From: Pseudopyrenochaeta lycopersici
Taxonomy: Eukaryota; Ascomycota; Dothideomycetes; Pleosporales; Pseudopyrenochaetaceae
Assembly: GCA_003313425.1 (NCBI GenBank)
Contig: NHZP01000063.1
Location: forward strand, 62,001 to 126,000
Reading direction: 5' to 3'
Length of the DNA: 64,000 nt
Part shown: positions 1 to 11,061 of the stretch, in pieces
Layout: each line of letters starts with the position of its first letter
Position numbering within the stretch: position 1 is the first letter of the stretch
The notes under the pieces: model-generated
The model's database searches: none
Told to the model about the DNA's origin: nothing
The model's input: the letters and a program-made list of their open reading frames with translations, nothing else
Position numbers and translations under genes: made by a program

Positions 1-3
1 CCA

Positions 4-3000
4 ATGCCGGTGCCCCTAGAGCCGCCTCCAGAAGGCCTATGCGACTCAAAAGAAGATCTCGTTAAGCAATGTAAAGACCATGCAATGCAAGCTGGATATG
101 CCATGTCAATTCTGAAGTCGAATACCCGCAATAAGACCATTGTAATCGCATGCGTCTGTTACGGCCAGCCAGCAAACAAGTGGAAGCTTACTGAAGAAAC
201 TCGCCAACGTCCGAACCGATCGTCCAAGAAAACTCGGCTGCCGGATGTGCTGTGTTGGAAAGGAAGAGCCAGATGGGAAGTGGCGACTGACGATTAGAGA
301 AGGGCAACACAATCATAATCCCGCACCAATTGGAACATACGCGGCTCACAGGAAGAGGGCAACCCCCGTTAAGGAAAGAATTACTCAAGACCTATGGGCC
401 GGCTGTGCCGTGCGGCAGACACAAGCGCAATTGCAACAGCAATTCCCAGGGGTCCTCATCACCAAACGCGATATCTTCAACGAGCGGGTCCAAGCAAAGA
501 TAAAGGCTCTGCAAGGGAGATCCATAGTGGAGGCTCTATTCCATGAACTTGAGGCCGGTGGTTACTACTACGCTTACGAGACATTTCCGGAATGGCACGA
601 GAAAGCAGGAACTCTTAGTAACCTGCTTATGATAAATCCCCGATCCCTGAATATCTACAAGGAAAACTTCGACCTTCTTGTCCTTGACTGTACATATAAG
701 TCTAATCGATATAATTACCCGCTACTTGACATCGTCGGCTGCACCGGAATGAATACCACGTTCAATCTCGGGGTGTGTTTCCAACACAATGAGGTATGCG
801 GATATATGAAAGTAGGCGAGTTGGTGGCTAATTCCAAATTCGACAGGTTCAGGAGGATTACGAATGGGCGCTTGAGAGGCTTAAGTCGATCTTTCGCCTG
901 AACAACATTAGAGATCCAAGTGTATTCGTTACTGATCGTGACCTCGCATTGCTACGCGCGCTTGAACACACATTTCCCTCCGTCCCTACCTTACTCTGCC
1001 ATTGGCATATCAACAAGAACGTCCTTACAAAAGCAAGGGTATACATGCCAAAGGCTGTCGACCCGGAGAAGTCCACAGAGTCAAATATTGTGATGAAAGA
1101 CTCCGAGGGCTGTTCTACATTCATGGCAGCTTGGTATAGCGTGGTAGAGTCAGAGACGGATGATATGCTTAAGGAACGGCTTGAGCTGCTTCGCAGCAAG
1201 CACCGGGCTGTCGCTGAGTACTGTGAGTACGAGTGGCTCGATCTGTATAAGGAGAAGGTTGTGCGGGCCTACACCAATAAGGTCCTGCATTTCGGTACGA
1301 TCACGACCTCAAAGGCGGAGGGGTGCCATGCGAAGATTAAGCGATACATTCAGACGTCTCGAAATGATCTGTTCTGCGTCTTTCGATTGATGCAGAGTCT
1401 GTGGGATAGCGAGCACACTGAGTATGAAAACGCAAAGGGCCAAGGCATCATAAGTAGAGCTTTCAACGCTAGAAATGCTATCTATGATACCGTTGCCTAT
1501 AAAGTACACAAATATGCGCTCGGCCAATGCCAAAAACTCGTTGCTGGGAAAAAGCCGTGTGGCCCATGCAAAGGTATATATACAAATGTGTATGGCATGC
1601 GGTGCAAACACATTATTCTTGGACGAATGGCGACAGGAGCCCCGTTGGAAGTCACGGACTTTCACCCTCATTGGTGGCTTGATCGTACAGCGGCGTCTGA
1701 GGAGGTCCCGCCTCGGCCACGGGAACCCATACCAATACCCCAACGGCGCCGGAGAGGAGGGTTCCGGGGCCGGGGTTCGTGCGGTAGCGGTCCGTGGGGC
1801 ACAAGGCGAGAACCGTCTTCATTTGAAATTCAAGATACGTCCCAATCTCGACGATGGGTATGGTTAGAAGGCGAGCATTACAGACGAACTGGGCCCTCGC
1901 TACAAACTCCTTTGCTTGATCAAAATGAACAGGCACCTACTCCTGCACGAACGACCAAAAAATCCAGCGAGGAGCTTGAACGAGAGATTGTACAACGGTC
2001 TGAGATACTGCAGCTTGCACGACGCAAAATTGATGAAGCCAATTCATGTTTACAGGACGCTTCGAGTGCGAGGCAGGCGTTCCCAACCATAGACGAGTTA
2101 GACAATTCGATATACGTTGCGCATAGTGATTCGGTGTCGGACGACTCCGCTCTCGAAGCTGACGATGGGGAAGGTGTTGGGCAGAGAATATCAGAACATC
2201 GCCACTCCCCTTTATACAACACACTAGATCCACAACCTATGGTGGACTGTGGTGCTCTTTTCATAACCTCTTCGGATCGCAGCAGTAGACCATCCACTGC
2301 ACACATATCCGAGGACATCTACGAGAGTGTACGGTCGATTGAAAGAAGTATAAGCATTGCAGACGGCTCTGCCAATGTGCTAGAAGGACAGGAGGCGAAC
2401 CCAGGCAGCTCGCGCCCGCAAACGCCCATCGCACAAAAGGACGATACCCGTTTGGAAGCTATTGAGTTTGCTAGGTTTATCAAGTCCAAAGGGAAAGCCC
2501 GTCCTCTGTTCGAGCTGGAATTTGGTGATCTGCTGCGGTCCCGGAAACCTGCACCGGAGCCTACAACCCTGCTGCGTTCTAATACTACGAAAGCGCCTTC
2601 AGCGCAACGCACAGCTAGCGAACCGCAAAGAGTACGACAGGAGCCAATCCTAGATTGTCTTTGTTCTAAGAAATGCGATGGACGATGTGGGTGCCGGAAA
2701 GCTTCAAGACCCTGTCAACCTAACTGCCACTCCATGGGTCTTCGTGACTCCATCGTTGATATTGGAAATGCGACTTGTTGTGGGAATATCCGGTTGACAT
2801 CAGATGGTAAGGAGCTCTGGCCTCCTGGTTGGACGATTACCAAGACATTTGTTGGTGCGGATGAAATTGAAGACAAGGAACTGGATGTGGAGAGGCTATG
2901 GGATATATACGTGCTAGATCAAAGTCCAGTAGTCCATTTGATCGAGGAAGCGGGCGGTATCGACTCCTTTCTTGTGCAAGAAGGCTATGGGAGTGAATTT

Positions 3001-3096
3001 GGCCTCTTAAAACGCGCCAGGACGGCCACACTCGAGGCCCAGAAATCTCGCGATGAAGCCGAGAGATCTCAGATTCGTGGTAGTGAAAAGTACTAA
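4..3096 (+). pseudogene. Hop-like MULE transposase (MULE1), one frameshift
   Basis: Mutator-like (MULE) DDE transposase. The reading path is frame 1 from 4 to about 235, then frame 2 to 793, then a 53-bp GT-AG intron (794-846, GTATGC donor, GGCTAAT branch, GACAG acceptor), then frame 1 from 847 to 3096. The switch near 235-240 is not explained by an intron and looks like a real 1-2 bp indel, so the copy is probably broken. Visible are the first Asp in VLDCTYKSN, the second Asp in FVTDRD followed by the C-x2-H motif CHWHINKN, and a Glu in SKAEGCH. A Cys/His-rich SWIM-like stretch lies near 1555-1620. Unusually, a cluster of eight or more Cys at about 2655-2730 resembles a CXC/tesmin domain. 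The true start may lie left of the window. Confidence 0.85.
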
Positions 3097-3128
3097 TCTT
3101 ACATCCACCGGGCACGTGAACATGCGTC

Positions 3129-3280
3129 ATTGGTGGTCCGAATATCGTGGCTTAGTCATGAGCGCAAGCCGAATTAATCCTAAGCGAACGTAATTTACCG
3201 CGCACTACATTTCCCGCTTAGTGGGTGGCCGGATTCACCCTAGCTTTGGGTGGTCCAAAACGAAAAGTGGGTGGTCCGAA
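3129..3280. repeat. Probable right terminal region of MULE1
   Basis: The motif GGTGGTCCGAAT or close variants recurs at about 3131, 3225, 3250 and 3271, just after the MULE1 stop codon. Repeated terminal motifs of this kind are usual in MULE ends (compare MULE2 below). The left partner is outside the window, so the exact end and any target duplication cannot be fixed. Confidence 0.5.
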
Positions 3281-3291
3281 TCAATTCCCTA

Positions 3292-3443
3292 TGGTTATCC
3301 GGATAACTGGTTACGCTATCGCTAGCGTGCCGAAGTCTTGCCTAGCCAATCAGCTGAGCTGGTGTTACTAATGACATCCATTGGACTTGCTGAAAAGGGC
3401 TTTGGTACGCTAGCGATAGCGTAACCAGTTATTCGAATAACCA
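3292..3443. mobile_element. 152-bp TA-flanked MITE with ~36-bp inverted repeats
   Basis: The left arm starting TGGTTATCCGGATAACTGGT is mirrored at the right end, with two mismatches over about 36 bp (3293-3328 against 3405-3442). The element is bounded by TA on both sides (3290-3291 and 3444-3445), which fits Tc1/mariner-type insertion. There is no coding capacity. Its arms do not match the two mariner copies found at 17.8 and 22.1 kb, so its parent element is not in the window. Confidence 0.8.
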
Positions 3444-3445
3444 TA

Positions 3446-3994
3446 TTATAACCATATGCCCAGGTATGTGAGTCGGAACTCCATGGGCTCCCTCTGCTCC
3501 CTCCGGGCTCCGGCGATGGCGGAGTTGTGGGGACGGAGCCCATCCATGTCACGCACTGACTCCTCGGCAAGTTGAAGGTTCCTGCTGAGACATCATCTCA
3601 CGACCATAGACCAAGAAAACCAAGTCCTGGGCAATATGAAGGCAAAGTGACGTGATATGCCCCTCATAACTAGTCTGGCGACAGCCTCGACTCCAGTGTT
3701 GTTTGATTCGGGTTGTCTTTATTGTCCCCTTCACGTAGATGAAAATATAATGTTAGTTGGAGACAATATCAACATGATTATTCTTGAACTTCGATCACAA
3801 GGAGTACGCAACCAAGTGTCGTTGTACAGACGTGAATTTATAAAGACACGGACAGTTTTGAGCCTAGGAAAATCCTTTTCTAACACGCCAGTGACCCAAA
3901 GCAACATTAAAGGACACTCTCGCGCCCCTTGACTAAGGCTACGTCCCAAAGAGCGCTTAAACATATACGTTGTATCTGGGTAGGAACGCCTACC
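3446..3994. other. Intergenic, nothing recognised
   Basis: Only short unsupported reading frames are present. The stretch holds the 3' side of the desaturase-like gene that ends at 3995 on the minus strand. I see no transposon ends here. Confidence 0.6.
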
Positions 3995-5047
3995 CTACTC
4001 TACCTCTTGATCCTCCCAAAACACAAGGCACCTCACCTCAATACTCTGCCTGGGACCCCCATAATCCTCCTCGGTCTGAAAAGCCGTGTGTGGCGTCCTT
4101 CTGGCCCTACCATCCTTCTTCGAATCAAAACACTTGATCATCAGCACTTCATCAGGCTTCATCTCACTCGCATAATACCACTTATGCGCAGGATTATGCG
4201 CCACGTTGAAGACTTCGAAACCGTCTCCGCGAGACACTTTACTTCCGTCGCCCTGAGAGGGTAACTGGGCGAAAACGGTTCGCAAGTCGTCTTCAGAACA
4301 CGATCGCGCGTCGCACACGCCTAACGAGTCACGGTGCACAGGGGCGATAGGTCGCCAGATGTTGATAATGCCCCATCTGGTTTTCGAGAGTTTCTGAGCT
4401 TCATCACCTAGATTCTCGTCCAGAACCTTTCGGGCGCCGTTGTAGGATTGATCTGCAAGATTCCTTTGAGCTTAAAGTTCGTAGCTGCCTCGTGAGCAAC
4501 GGGATGGGGAGAAAGAAAGGGCTGCGTACCGACGTGGCACACAAGCGAGGGCGTCATGATAGGGATGATTTCTTTGGAGTTGGCCTTCTTGGCCGCTTCG
4601 ATCGCTGTTTCTACGAGGTTATTACGCACCAGATGGGAAAAGGGAACCACGCGCGTTGCTCCGGTTCTATAATTCCCGAGTATCAGTAATCAGTAAACAA
4701 CTAAATCTGTACCCAAGTTGTTGTACAATGTCAAGCACTTGATATTTTGCTTACATCTTCTTAATCAGTTCGGCAACCTCCTCATACACGACACTCGTAA
4801 TCGTAACTCTATCGTCGAACTTGGACTCGGAGCACTCGTGCACCACAAACGCGAAGCCGTGAACATCAAGATTAAACTCTTTATTACTCTCCCTAATGTC
4901 GTTTATGGGCATCAGGGTTGCTTTTAGAGGTCGCAATTTATCAATTGCGGTTCCTGGATAGAGGACATCGGTGCCGCCTTCATGGAGTTCGAGGAAGTAG
5001 TTGATGTATGCATGGAGGGCGGGCTGAGCTGGGGCGACGACTGTCAT
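3995..5047 (-). CDS. CmcJ/AsaB-type (GA4-desaturase family) oxidoreductase
   Basis: Three exons on the minus strand: 5047-4755, 4666-4530 and 4452-3995. They join in one frame to 295 aa. Intron 1 (4754-4667, 88 bp) has GTAAGC and a TACTGAT branch; intron 2 (4529-4453, 77 bp) has GTACGC and TTGCAG. The predicted protein carries the family signature blocks TGATRVVPFSH, VCHVDQS, WGIINIWRPI, CDARS, the HKWYYASEM segment and the closing PRQSIEVRCLVFW. Family members (AsaB, CmcJ-like, fungal tailoring oxygenases) act in secondary metabolism; the substrate cannot be read from the sequence. Length is normal for the family and no lesion is visible. Placement beside an SDR and a P450 suggests a tailoring role (inference). 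Confidence 0.85.
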
Positions 5048-5809
5048 TTGTGCTAGTTACTACGTATACTGATATCGGTGCTTTGTGTATCGATATGTAT
5101 GAAACCGAGTAGGATCGAACGCATGGATGCGTTATGAATCAACGGCGGCGAGATCTTCTCCGGCGCCATTCGGAGGCTGTCGCAGGATCAGAAGATGTTC
5201 GATCCATTGCAGCTCGGCATCTCCGAACGCCTCGGAAAACCATCTCCTTTGATATTTCGGAACACTGGTAGCTGCCGTGCATGACATATGCACAGCATTA
5301 GATTCGGCGGGCGCTGTCCTATCAATGTTGGCAACCCCGGCACTCCGTTTTCCGGTTTCATAACAGAGTTTAAGACACATTTCTGGGATTCCAGTTGCCC
5401 GCTTTGTTTTAAATGCACACTTGGAGAAGCGATGAGGATGATAAACTCTTACGGCCCGCGGTATCTGCAGCTATGCTTGGAAGCGAAGGCTAGGCACACA
5501 TCCGACGCGTTCACAAACGTCTCAGCAAGCCCCACTTCACTACACCAATAGTGTGTTAGGATCCTGGATCCACAGCTCGGGCTGGCGCCTAACGCTGGGC
5601 ACCAACCACTCAGAAGCCTCTCTGAGTCCTCTACAGCCTTACACTGTCGCAGTCACGTGACCGCTCGCTTGAGTCGCCACGAAGGCATTTGATATATAGT
5701 CTTAGACAATGAACTTTTATGGATCATTGAACTCATAAAAGTATCTTCGATACACTGAAAGCAATACAACTGTTCTCGCCAACCTTCTGATATTCTTGAT
5801 CAAGCTACT
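5048..5809. other. Upstream region of desaturase-like gene
   Basis: This is the 5' flank of the minus-strand gene that starts at 5047. It contains no gene I can support and no transposon end. It includes a CACGTG palindrome near 5653. Confidence 0.5.
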
Positions 5810-5990
5810 TGTCGCACTGAAGGTGTTAACTGAACAGTGAGAATCATTGGGATATGAGGCACAAAGTTGAGATGGTTTTTGCGATTGTATTTTTGTGTAC
5901 GACAATGTGTGTCGTCTGTCCAGAAGGGATGGCACAAGTCTCTGAGTCTTTTATGAAGACATCACGTGGACTGCTAAGCGAACTACTGCC
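5810..5990 (+). repeat. TGTCGCAC repeat, copy 1 (3'-truncated)
   Basis: Begins with TGTCGCACTGAAGGTGTTAA and runs about 180 bp at high similarity to the reverse complement of 50256-50457. A diverged third copy begins near 16770. The copy here loses the far terminus after about 5990. A small reading frame starting MRHKVEMVF, with a hydrophobic leader-like stretch, is shared with the 50-kb copy, but its reality is uncertain. Confidence 0.7.
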
Positions 5991-6049
5991 GGCAAATTTC
6001 CGCCATACCACTACTTGGCGTAATAATTGCCCATCTACCACTGGGCTGC

Positions 6050-6094
6050 TGAGATTTGTCCCCCCTTTGAGATTTGTCCCCCGCGCCAGTGCTA
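6050..6094. repeat. MULE2 left TIR
   Basis: Two head-to-tail copies of TGAGATTTGTCCCCC followed by GCGCCAGTGCTAG. It is mirrored at 8832-8871 with few differences. Confidence 0.8.
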
Positions 6095-6239
6095 GTGGAA
6101 ATTATTCACTCAACCTAGCCTAGCGCGTAATCTATGAACGCGACACCGTCGGCACGAAAACAGCGCGTCTTCGTAGCACGCAGGATCATGCACAGGCGAC
6201 TGTGGTATTAAGGTTATTATCAGTCGTCTATATTTCAGT

Positions 6240-8721
6240 ATGGAAGATATTACACCTCCTCCAGATCTTATTTACGACTCCTATGAAGAAGTATATGAAG
6301 CCCTCAAGACTCATGGCATGCAGCATGGCTACGGGTTTGTCCTTAAGCGGAGTAAACCTCACAATTCTAATGTTAAAACACGATATTACTATCACTGTGA
6401 TCGATTCAGAAACTACCAGTCAAGCGCGAAGATACTGAGCACAAGCACACGGTCAACAGGATGTCCCTTTAAGCTTGTCATCTTCAAGGTAAAGCACAAC
6501 GACCAGTGGAAGCTAGAGGTTCAGGACAAGCATCACAATCACCCTCGATCCATCAACCCTAGCGCGCACAATGTTTATCGCAGGCGTACATCAGCACAGA
6601 AAGAAGTGATTGAGTCAATGACCCATGCTGGGGCGCGGCCAATGCAGATACTAGCTGCAATTCAAAGGGAAGACCAAGACACACTGGTCTCTGCAACCGA
6701 TATCCGGGGCGAGAGGAAGGCAATTCGGGAGAAACACTTGAATGGGAGAAGTCCAATGGAGACATTGCTGGACGACTTATCTACGGCAGACTGGATATTC
6801 GCTGTCAAGAAGGACAATAATAACCATGTACAAAATCTCTTCTTCGCCCACCAGAAGCAGGTAGAGCTGCTTCTCGCCAACCCAGATGTACTCTTGATGG
6901 ATTGCACCTACCGAACGAACAAGTATAAGCTCCCACTGTTGCACATGCTTGGCTGTACCAAGCTACAGACCTTCTTCTCTGCAGGCTTCTGCTTCCTCAG
7001 CAACGAGACGCAAGCAGACTACCACTGGGCAATCGCGAACTTCCTCCTCAAGACAGGGATACAACGACCACGTGTATTTATCAGCGATCAGGAGGAAGCA
7101 TTGAAGACGGCAGCTCGCTCGCTACTCCCAGGAGTTCCTCAACTCTTGTGCGTGTGGCATATCAACAAGAACGTCCAGACGAAGGCCCAACAGACCTGGC
7201 GAGACGCCGACGGTAGGACGAAAGAGGAGAAGCAGAAGATCGCCGAACACAGGACTGCGTTCATGAAGCGTTGGACTCAGGTATGCCCGCCCCGGCAGCC
7301 GGAATACTTTGAACGAAGCGATTCTGTGAACAAATCACTCATAGAACTAACTAGAGCAGCTTGTCTACGCAAAAAGACCACTGGAGTTCCAGTTCAAGTG
7401 GGACGAACTACTTAAAGACTACAACCACCAGCAAGAGCTCTGCAGATACCTGAGAGAGAACCAATACCTCACGCGCACCGAGTGGGCAGCGGCGTGGACT
7501 TCTCATCACCGACACTACAACACGATTACAAGCTCACCTGTTGCAGGAATGCACAAGGTCTTGAAGGACTACCTCATGACCTCCCGAGGTGACTTGCTGC
7601 GCGTTGTGGAGAGGATTGGGCAAATGGTTAAGAGTCAATACAACAAATACAGGAAAGAAATAGCCGCTTCCAGGCATAGCGTCAAGTTCGGGCACAGACT
7701 AGAGTCGATGCCATTCCTGCCTCCCGGCATCCATGATGTCCTGACGCCACCGGCAATCGAGCGGATCAGGCAACAGGATCTACTGCGCCAGAAAGAGCAG
7801 AGACAGCGTCGCGGTGGACATCCTTGTTCAGGCCTTTTCGAGAAAACGAACGGTCTTCCATGTCGCCATACGCTGCAAGAAGTGACGAGGGCTGGATCAA
7901 CATTACGACTAAATCATCTCTACGATGACCATTGGCGCTATCAGCGCGAGCAAGGACCGTCTATGCACTTGTCTCCAAGGCCACATCATTCTGTTCTGGA
8001 GCCGCTCACTGCGCAGACAAGAGGTGGACTAAGGAGAAACGAGGCATCAACTCGGCGAGATCCATCAGCTTTCGAACGACGCGTGCCGCCTTCTATTCCT
8101 CAATTCCAACCTCAACATCAACCCCATGGTCAAACCCTCGCTGAAGCTCTACGACAAGTGAATGCCTCTGTGACCCTGTCGATTCCCACATCTACAGCAA
8201 GTGCAAATCCTGTGACCACCTGTGTGTCTGTATCAATCCCTGCGCCCGCTCCTGTACCTACTCTTGCCTCCCCTCGTTCGTCTCCGCCTGTTGCTGTTGC
8301 TGTGTCCGTTACAGTGGCTTCACCTCCTGCCTGGCGTCCCCCGTCGTTGCAAGAGTTCCTAGCCGATATCGAGAGTCGACGGTCTCAGCCCGTTCTATAT
8401 GAATGCAACGACATGATCTCAGCGACTAACTTCTTAACAGAGACGGGGCAGGAAGGGGACCCTGCAGAGTTGGTGGAAGCGCGGAATATGGCTCTCGCTA
8501 CGGAAGGGCTTTTCGCTTCTTGTACTCCCACTATGGCCTGGAACTATCACTTTGGAGATATGGAAGCTTTCTATGCTGAGAGATTTGCGCAAGTTGATGC
8601 TCAGAATGCACTTATTAAGACTCATGATATTCCTCCACCGCGGCCTAAGCGTGCTGCAGCAGTGGCAGCTCCAGAGGCGTGGAAGGCTCTTGGCCCGCGT
8701 AAAAGACAACGACGTCAATAG
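6240..8721 (+). CDS. MULE2 transposase, open but third catalytic Glu replaced
   Basis: Two exons, 6240-7280 and 7360-8721, are separated by a 79-bp intron with GTATGC, a CTAACT branch and GCAG. They join in frame to 800 aa with no stop. The N-terminal part holds a FAR1/WRKY-GCM1-like Cys/His region (about residues 50-105). The MULE core follows, with Asp221 in LLMDCTYRTN and Asp283 in FISDQEE, then CVWHINKN. At the place where MULE1 has Glu (SKAEGCH) this copy reads SSPVAGMHK, that is Ala409. If that Glu is catalytic, as expected for MULE DDE enzymes, the protein is a full-length but inactive transposase. A C-x(n)-C-x-H segment near GLPCRHT resembles a SWIM finger. The tail is Pro/Ser/Thr-rich. 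Confidence 0.85.
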
Positions 8722-8831
8722 AAAATAAATTGTATCATATGAATAATCTAGCATTAGGATTCCTCTTAGACATCGAGAATTGGTGCACTTTGATTAGCCG
8801 TAATCTATTATTACATTGATTGGTTTTGAGA

Positions 8832-8892
8832 CTAGCGCGGGGGACAAATCTCAAAGGGGGGACAAATCTCAAAAACGGGGGGACAAATCTCA
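8832..8892. repeat. MULE2 right TIR, two to three units
   Basis: Carries GGGGGACAAATCTCA three times, spaced about 18-21 bp. It is the inverse of the left end at 6050-6094. Confidence 0.75.
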
Positions 8893-8910
8893 CTAGCCCC
8901 CCTAATAGGC

Positions 8911-9338
8911 TGGTAAGATTAGTGTCCCCCCCTCCCCCCTTGTTTTTAACATTAGTCCACCCGAAAATCGCAACTCCGCGCTTCAGTACGCAATTACAGG
9001 TCAATGTTAAATATGATTTCTGAATTCTAAATCTATCCTTAAATTCTTAATTCTTAAAGTTATACCCTATTTTAACGTAAGAAATTTTAAAAGTAAGGGT
9101 AAGGAGATATTTAGAGATAAAGTTTACATCTAACTTACTCTAAATAAGTTCCTAATTTCTACGCGCAATTTAACTGTTAGGTGAGCAAATTTTAATACGT
9201 TTAAATAGTACTTATAATCCTCTATACTCTAGAGGCTCTTCTAACGTCTACCCAAACAAAATTTGCCAGTGTTTGTAAGGAGTTGTATTAGGCTCAAGTT
9301 AACATATCGAAATTAAGGGGGACAAATCTCACTAGCGC
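8911..9338. mobile_element. Possible small non-autonomous MULE relative
   Basis: A left end GTAAGATTAGTGTCCCCCC faces a right end GGGGGACAAATCTCAC at 9318-9338. Both resemble the MULE2 terminal unit, in inverted orientation. The interior (about 9000-9300) is very AT-rich with no coding capacity. No clear target duplication is present, so this could also be broken MULE2 terminal sequence. Confidence 0.4.
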
Positions 9339-9953
9339 ACGCAATAATGATACAACGATACAATACGGAGAAGAAGCGGGCCGAAATCCACAGGAGTTGA
9401 AAGACCTCCGATTGGTAGATCTAGTCCGACGGATGCACGTTTGCGTTGCACGTGGGAAGATCCGGCGCTAGTCACATACAGATTAGCTCTGGCATTGCGA
9501 TTCGGTGACGTTGCATATGAGCGAGCATCGAAACTTTGCTACCGACGGATGCAACGTGCAGGAAGGACTAAGGCCGCCATCGGCTTCCGCAGAGTTATGA
9601 AGAGAAGGTGCTGAAAGAAGAATCTTGAGGGGCGGAAAACAAGGTTTTTCGGAAGCTTCAGGCTCCGGCTGAGCTGGTATCGGGATTCCAATAGCTCCAC
9701 AGTTAGAGCAGGTCAACCTGCACAACACGGACTGGCCCAGAGTCATATGGGACGTCATCGCGGTTAATTCTATCTACTATCGTGTTCGAAGCGTATCTGA
9801 GGCTCTCACAACTATTATCTCGACTTTAATATCACTCCTCTGAGTAGCCTCAGGTTTTCTGCATCACAGCTGGATTACTAATACAGTTGCTTCTTGGGGC
9901 TCGCTAGAGCATGCCCGGTCTGCGACACTACACAATTTAAATTTGCCATCATC
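9339..9953. other. Upstream region of SDR gene
   Basis: No gene can be supported. It is the 5' flank of the dehydrogenase that starts at 9954. Confidence 0.5.
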
Positions 9954-10990
9954 ATGCCTTCATTATCAAGTTCCTGGACGCAGTTCTTTCCACCAAAGCC
10001 GCAATTCACCGATAAAAATATCTCGGACCTGAGAGGCCAAGTTTATATCGTTACAGGCTCCAACACCGGTATTGGGAAGGAGCTTGCTAGAATACTCTAC
10101 TCGAAGAACGCCAAAGTCTACGTTGCCGCACGTTCAGAGAAAAAGGCTGAGGAAGCTATAGAGGATATCGCGAAGTCTGCACCAGCATCAAAAGGGTCCC
10201 TTGTTTTTCTCAGCCTTGACCTGAGCGATCTCAACAAGGTTAAAAAAGCGGCGAAGACCTTCCTTGCGCAAGAACAGAAACTCAACGTTCTCTTCAACAA
10301 TGCGGGACTCATGGCGACAGACCCGCTCACTAAGACTGCGCAGGGCTATGAAATGGCTCTTGGTGTAAATTGTGTCGGTACCTTCCTCTTTACGAAACTG
10401 CTCACCCCAACGCTTGTCACGACGGCAAAGACGGCGCCATCTGGCTCTGTCCGTGTCATTTGGCTCTCTTCGTTTGGTCTCGAGCTTTTTGCGAAACCGG
10501 CCATTGGCATTTCCCTGGACAATCTGGACTATCGTATCCCAACGCCGTCCACTGATCGATACGGCATCAGCAAGTGTGGTTCCTGGGCACAGGGCGTTGA
10601 ATTTGCCAGACGTTATAAGGCGGATGGAATCATCAGCCTCCCTATTAATCCTGGAAATCTTACCTCAGAGCTTGCAAGAGATCAACCCACTTCGTTGAAG
10701 ATTGCGGCGAGGGTTCTGGGATATCCGCCGCCTATGGGAGCCTGCACAGAGTTATGGGCAGGATTGTCCCCAGAGGTCACTATGGAGAAATCTGGGAGCT
10801 GGGGTAATCCTCTTTCTAGGGCTCGTTTATAATGGCAAAGAGCTAACTATCTATAGTCGTTCCATTTGGGAGATTCTACCCGCTGCGTGCGGACCTTGTC
10901 GAGGCAACCAAGACCGAGGCGGAAGGGGGTACTGGAGGATGTCAAAAGTTTTGGGAATGGTGCGAGGATGAAGTGAAGGAGTATTTGTAG
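9954..10990 (+). CDS. Short-chain dehydrogenase/reductase
   Basis: Two exons (9954-10803 and 10857-10990) with a 53-bp intron join to 327 aa. The NAD(P)-binding motif is TGSNTGIG at residues 34-41, NNAG is at 115-118, and the catalytic Tyr203-x3-Lys207 lies in RYGISKCG, preceded by a Ser in WLSSFG. These define a classical SDR of the WW-domain-oxidoreductase/retinol-dehydrogenase-like fungal group. An upstream in-frame ATG at 9894 would add 20 residues with no family resemblance, so the ATG at 9954 is preferred. The second exon supplies the usual C-terminal YPLRADLVEATK block. The frame is intact. Substrate unknown; the neighbours suggest a tailoring enzyme (inference). Confidence 0.9.
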
Positions 10991-11061
10991 TTTTTTACCA
11001 GAGATCTTGACTCGTATCTTGCTCTGGAGAGGCCGACTGGGATGGATAAGTAGCTTCTAAT

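Larger units (their letters stand above)
6050..8892 (+). mobile_element. MULE2, Hop-like element with repeated TIRs
   Basis: The element is framed by inverted ends built from the unit TGAGATTTGTCCCCC: two units on the left (6050-6094) and two to three on the right (8832-8892). It encloses one complete transposase gene. The right end is ambiguous, 8871 or 8892, because of an extra tandem unit. I could not find a clean 9-bp target duplication on either choice. Confidence 0.8.

Noticed and set aside
794..846. Second frameshift in MULE1
   Set aside because: The frame change is fully explained by a canonical 53-bp intron with donor, branch site and acceptor, phase 0.
8735..9023. Small proteins encoded over the MULE2 right end
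   Set aside because: The frames consist of translated TIR repeats (RFVPP-like units) and have no independent support.
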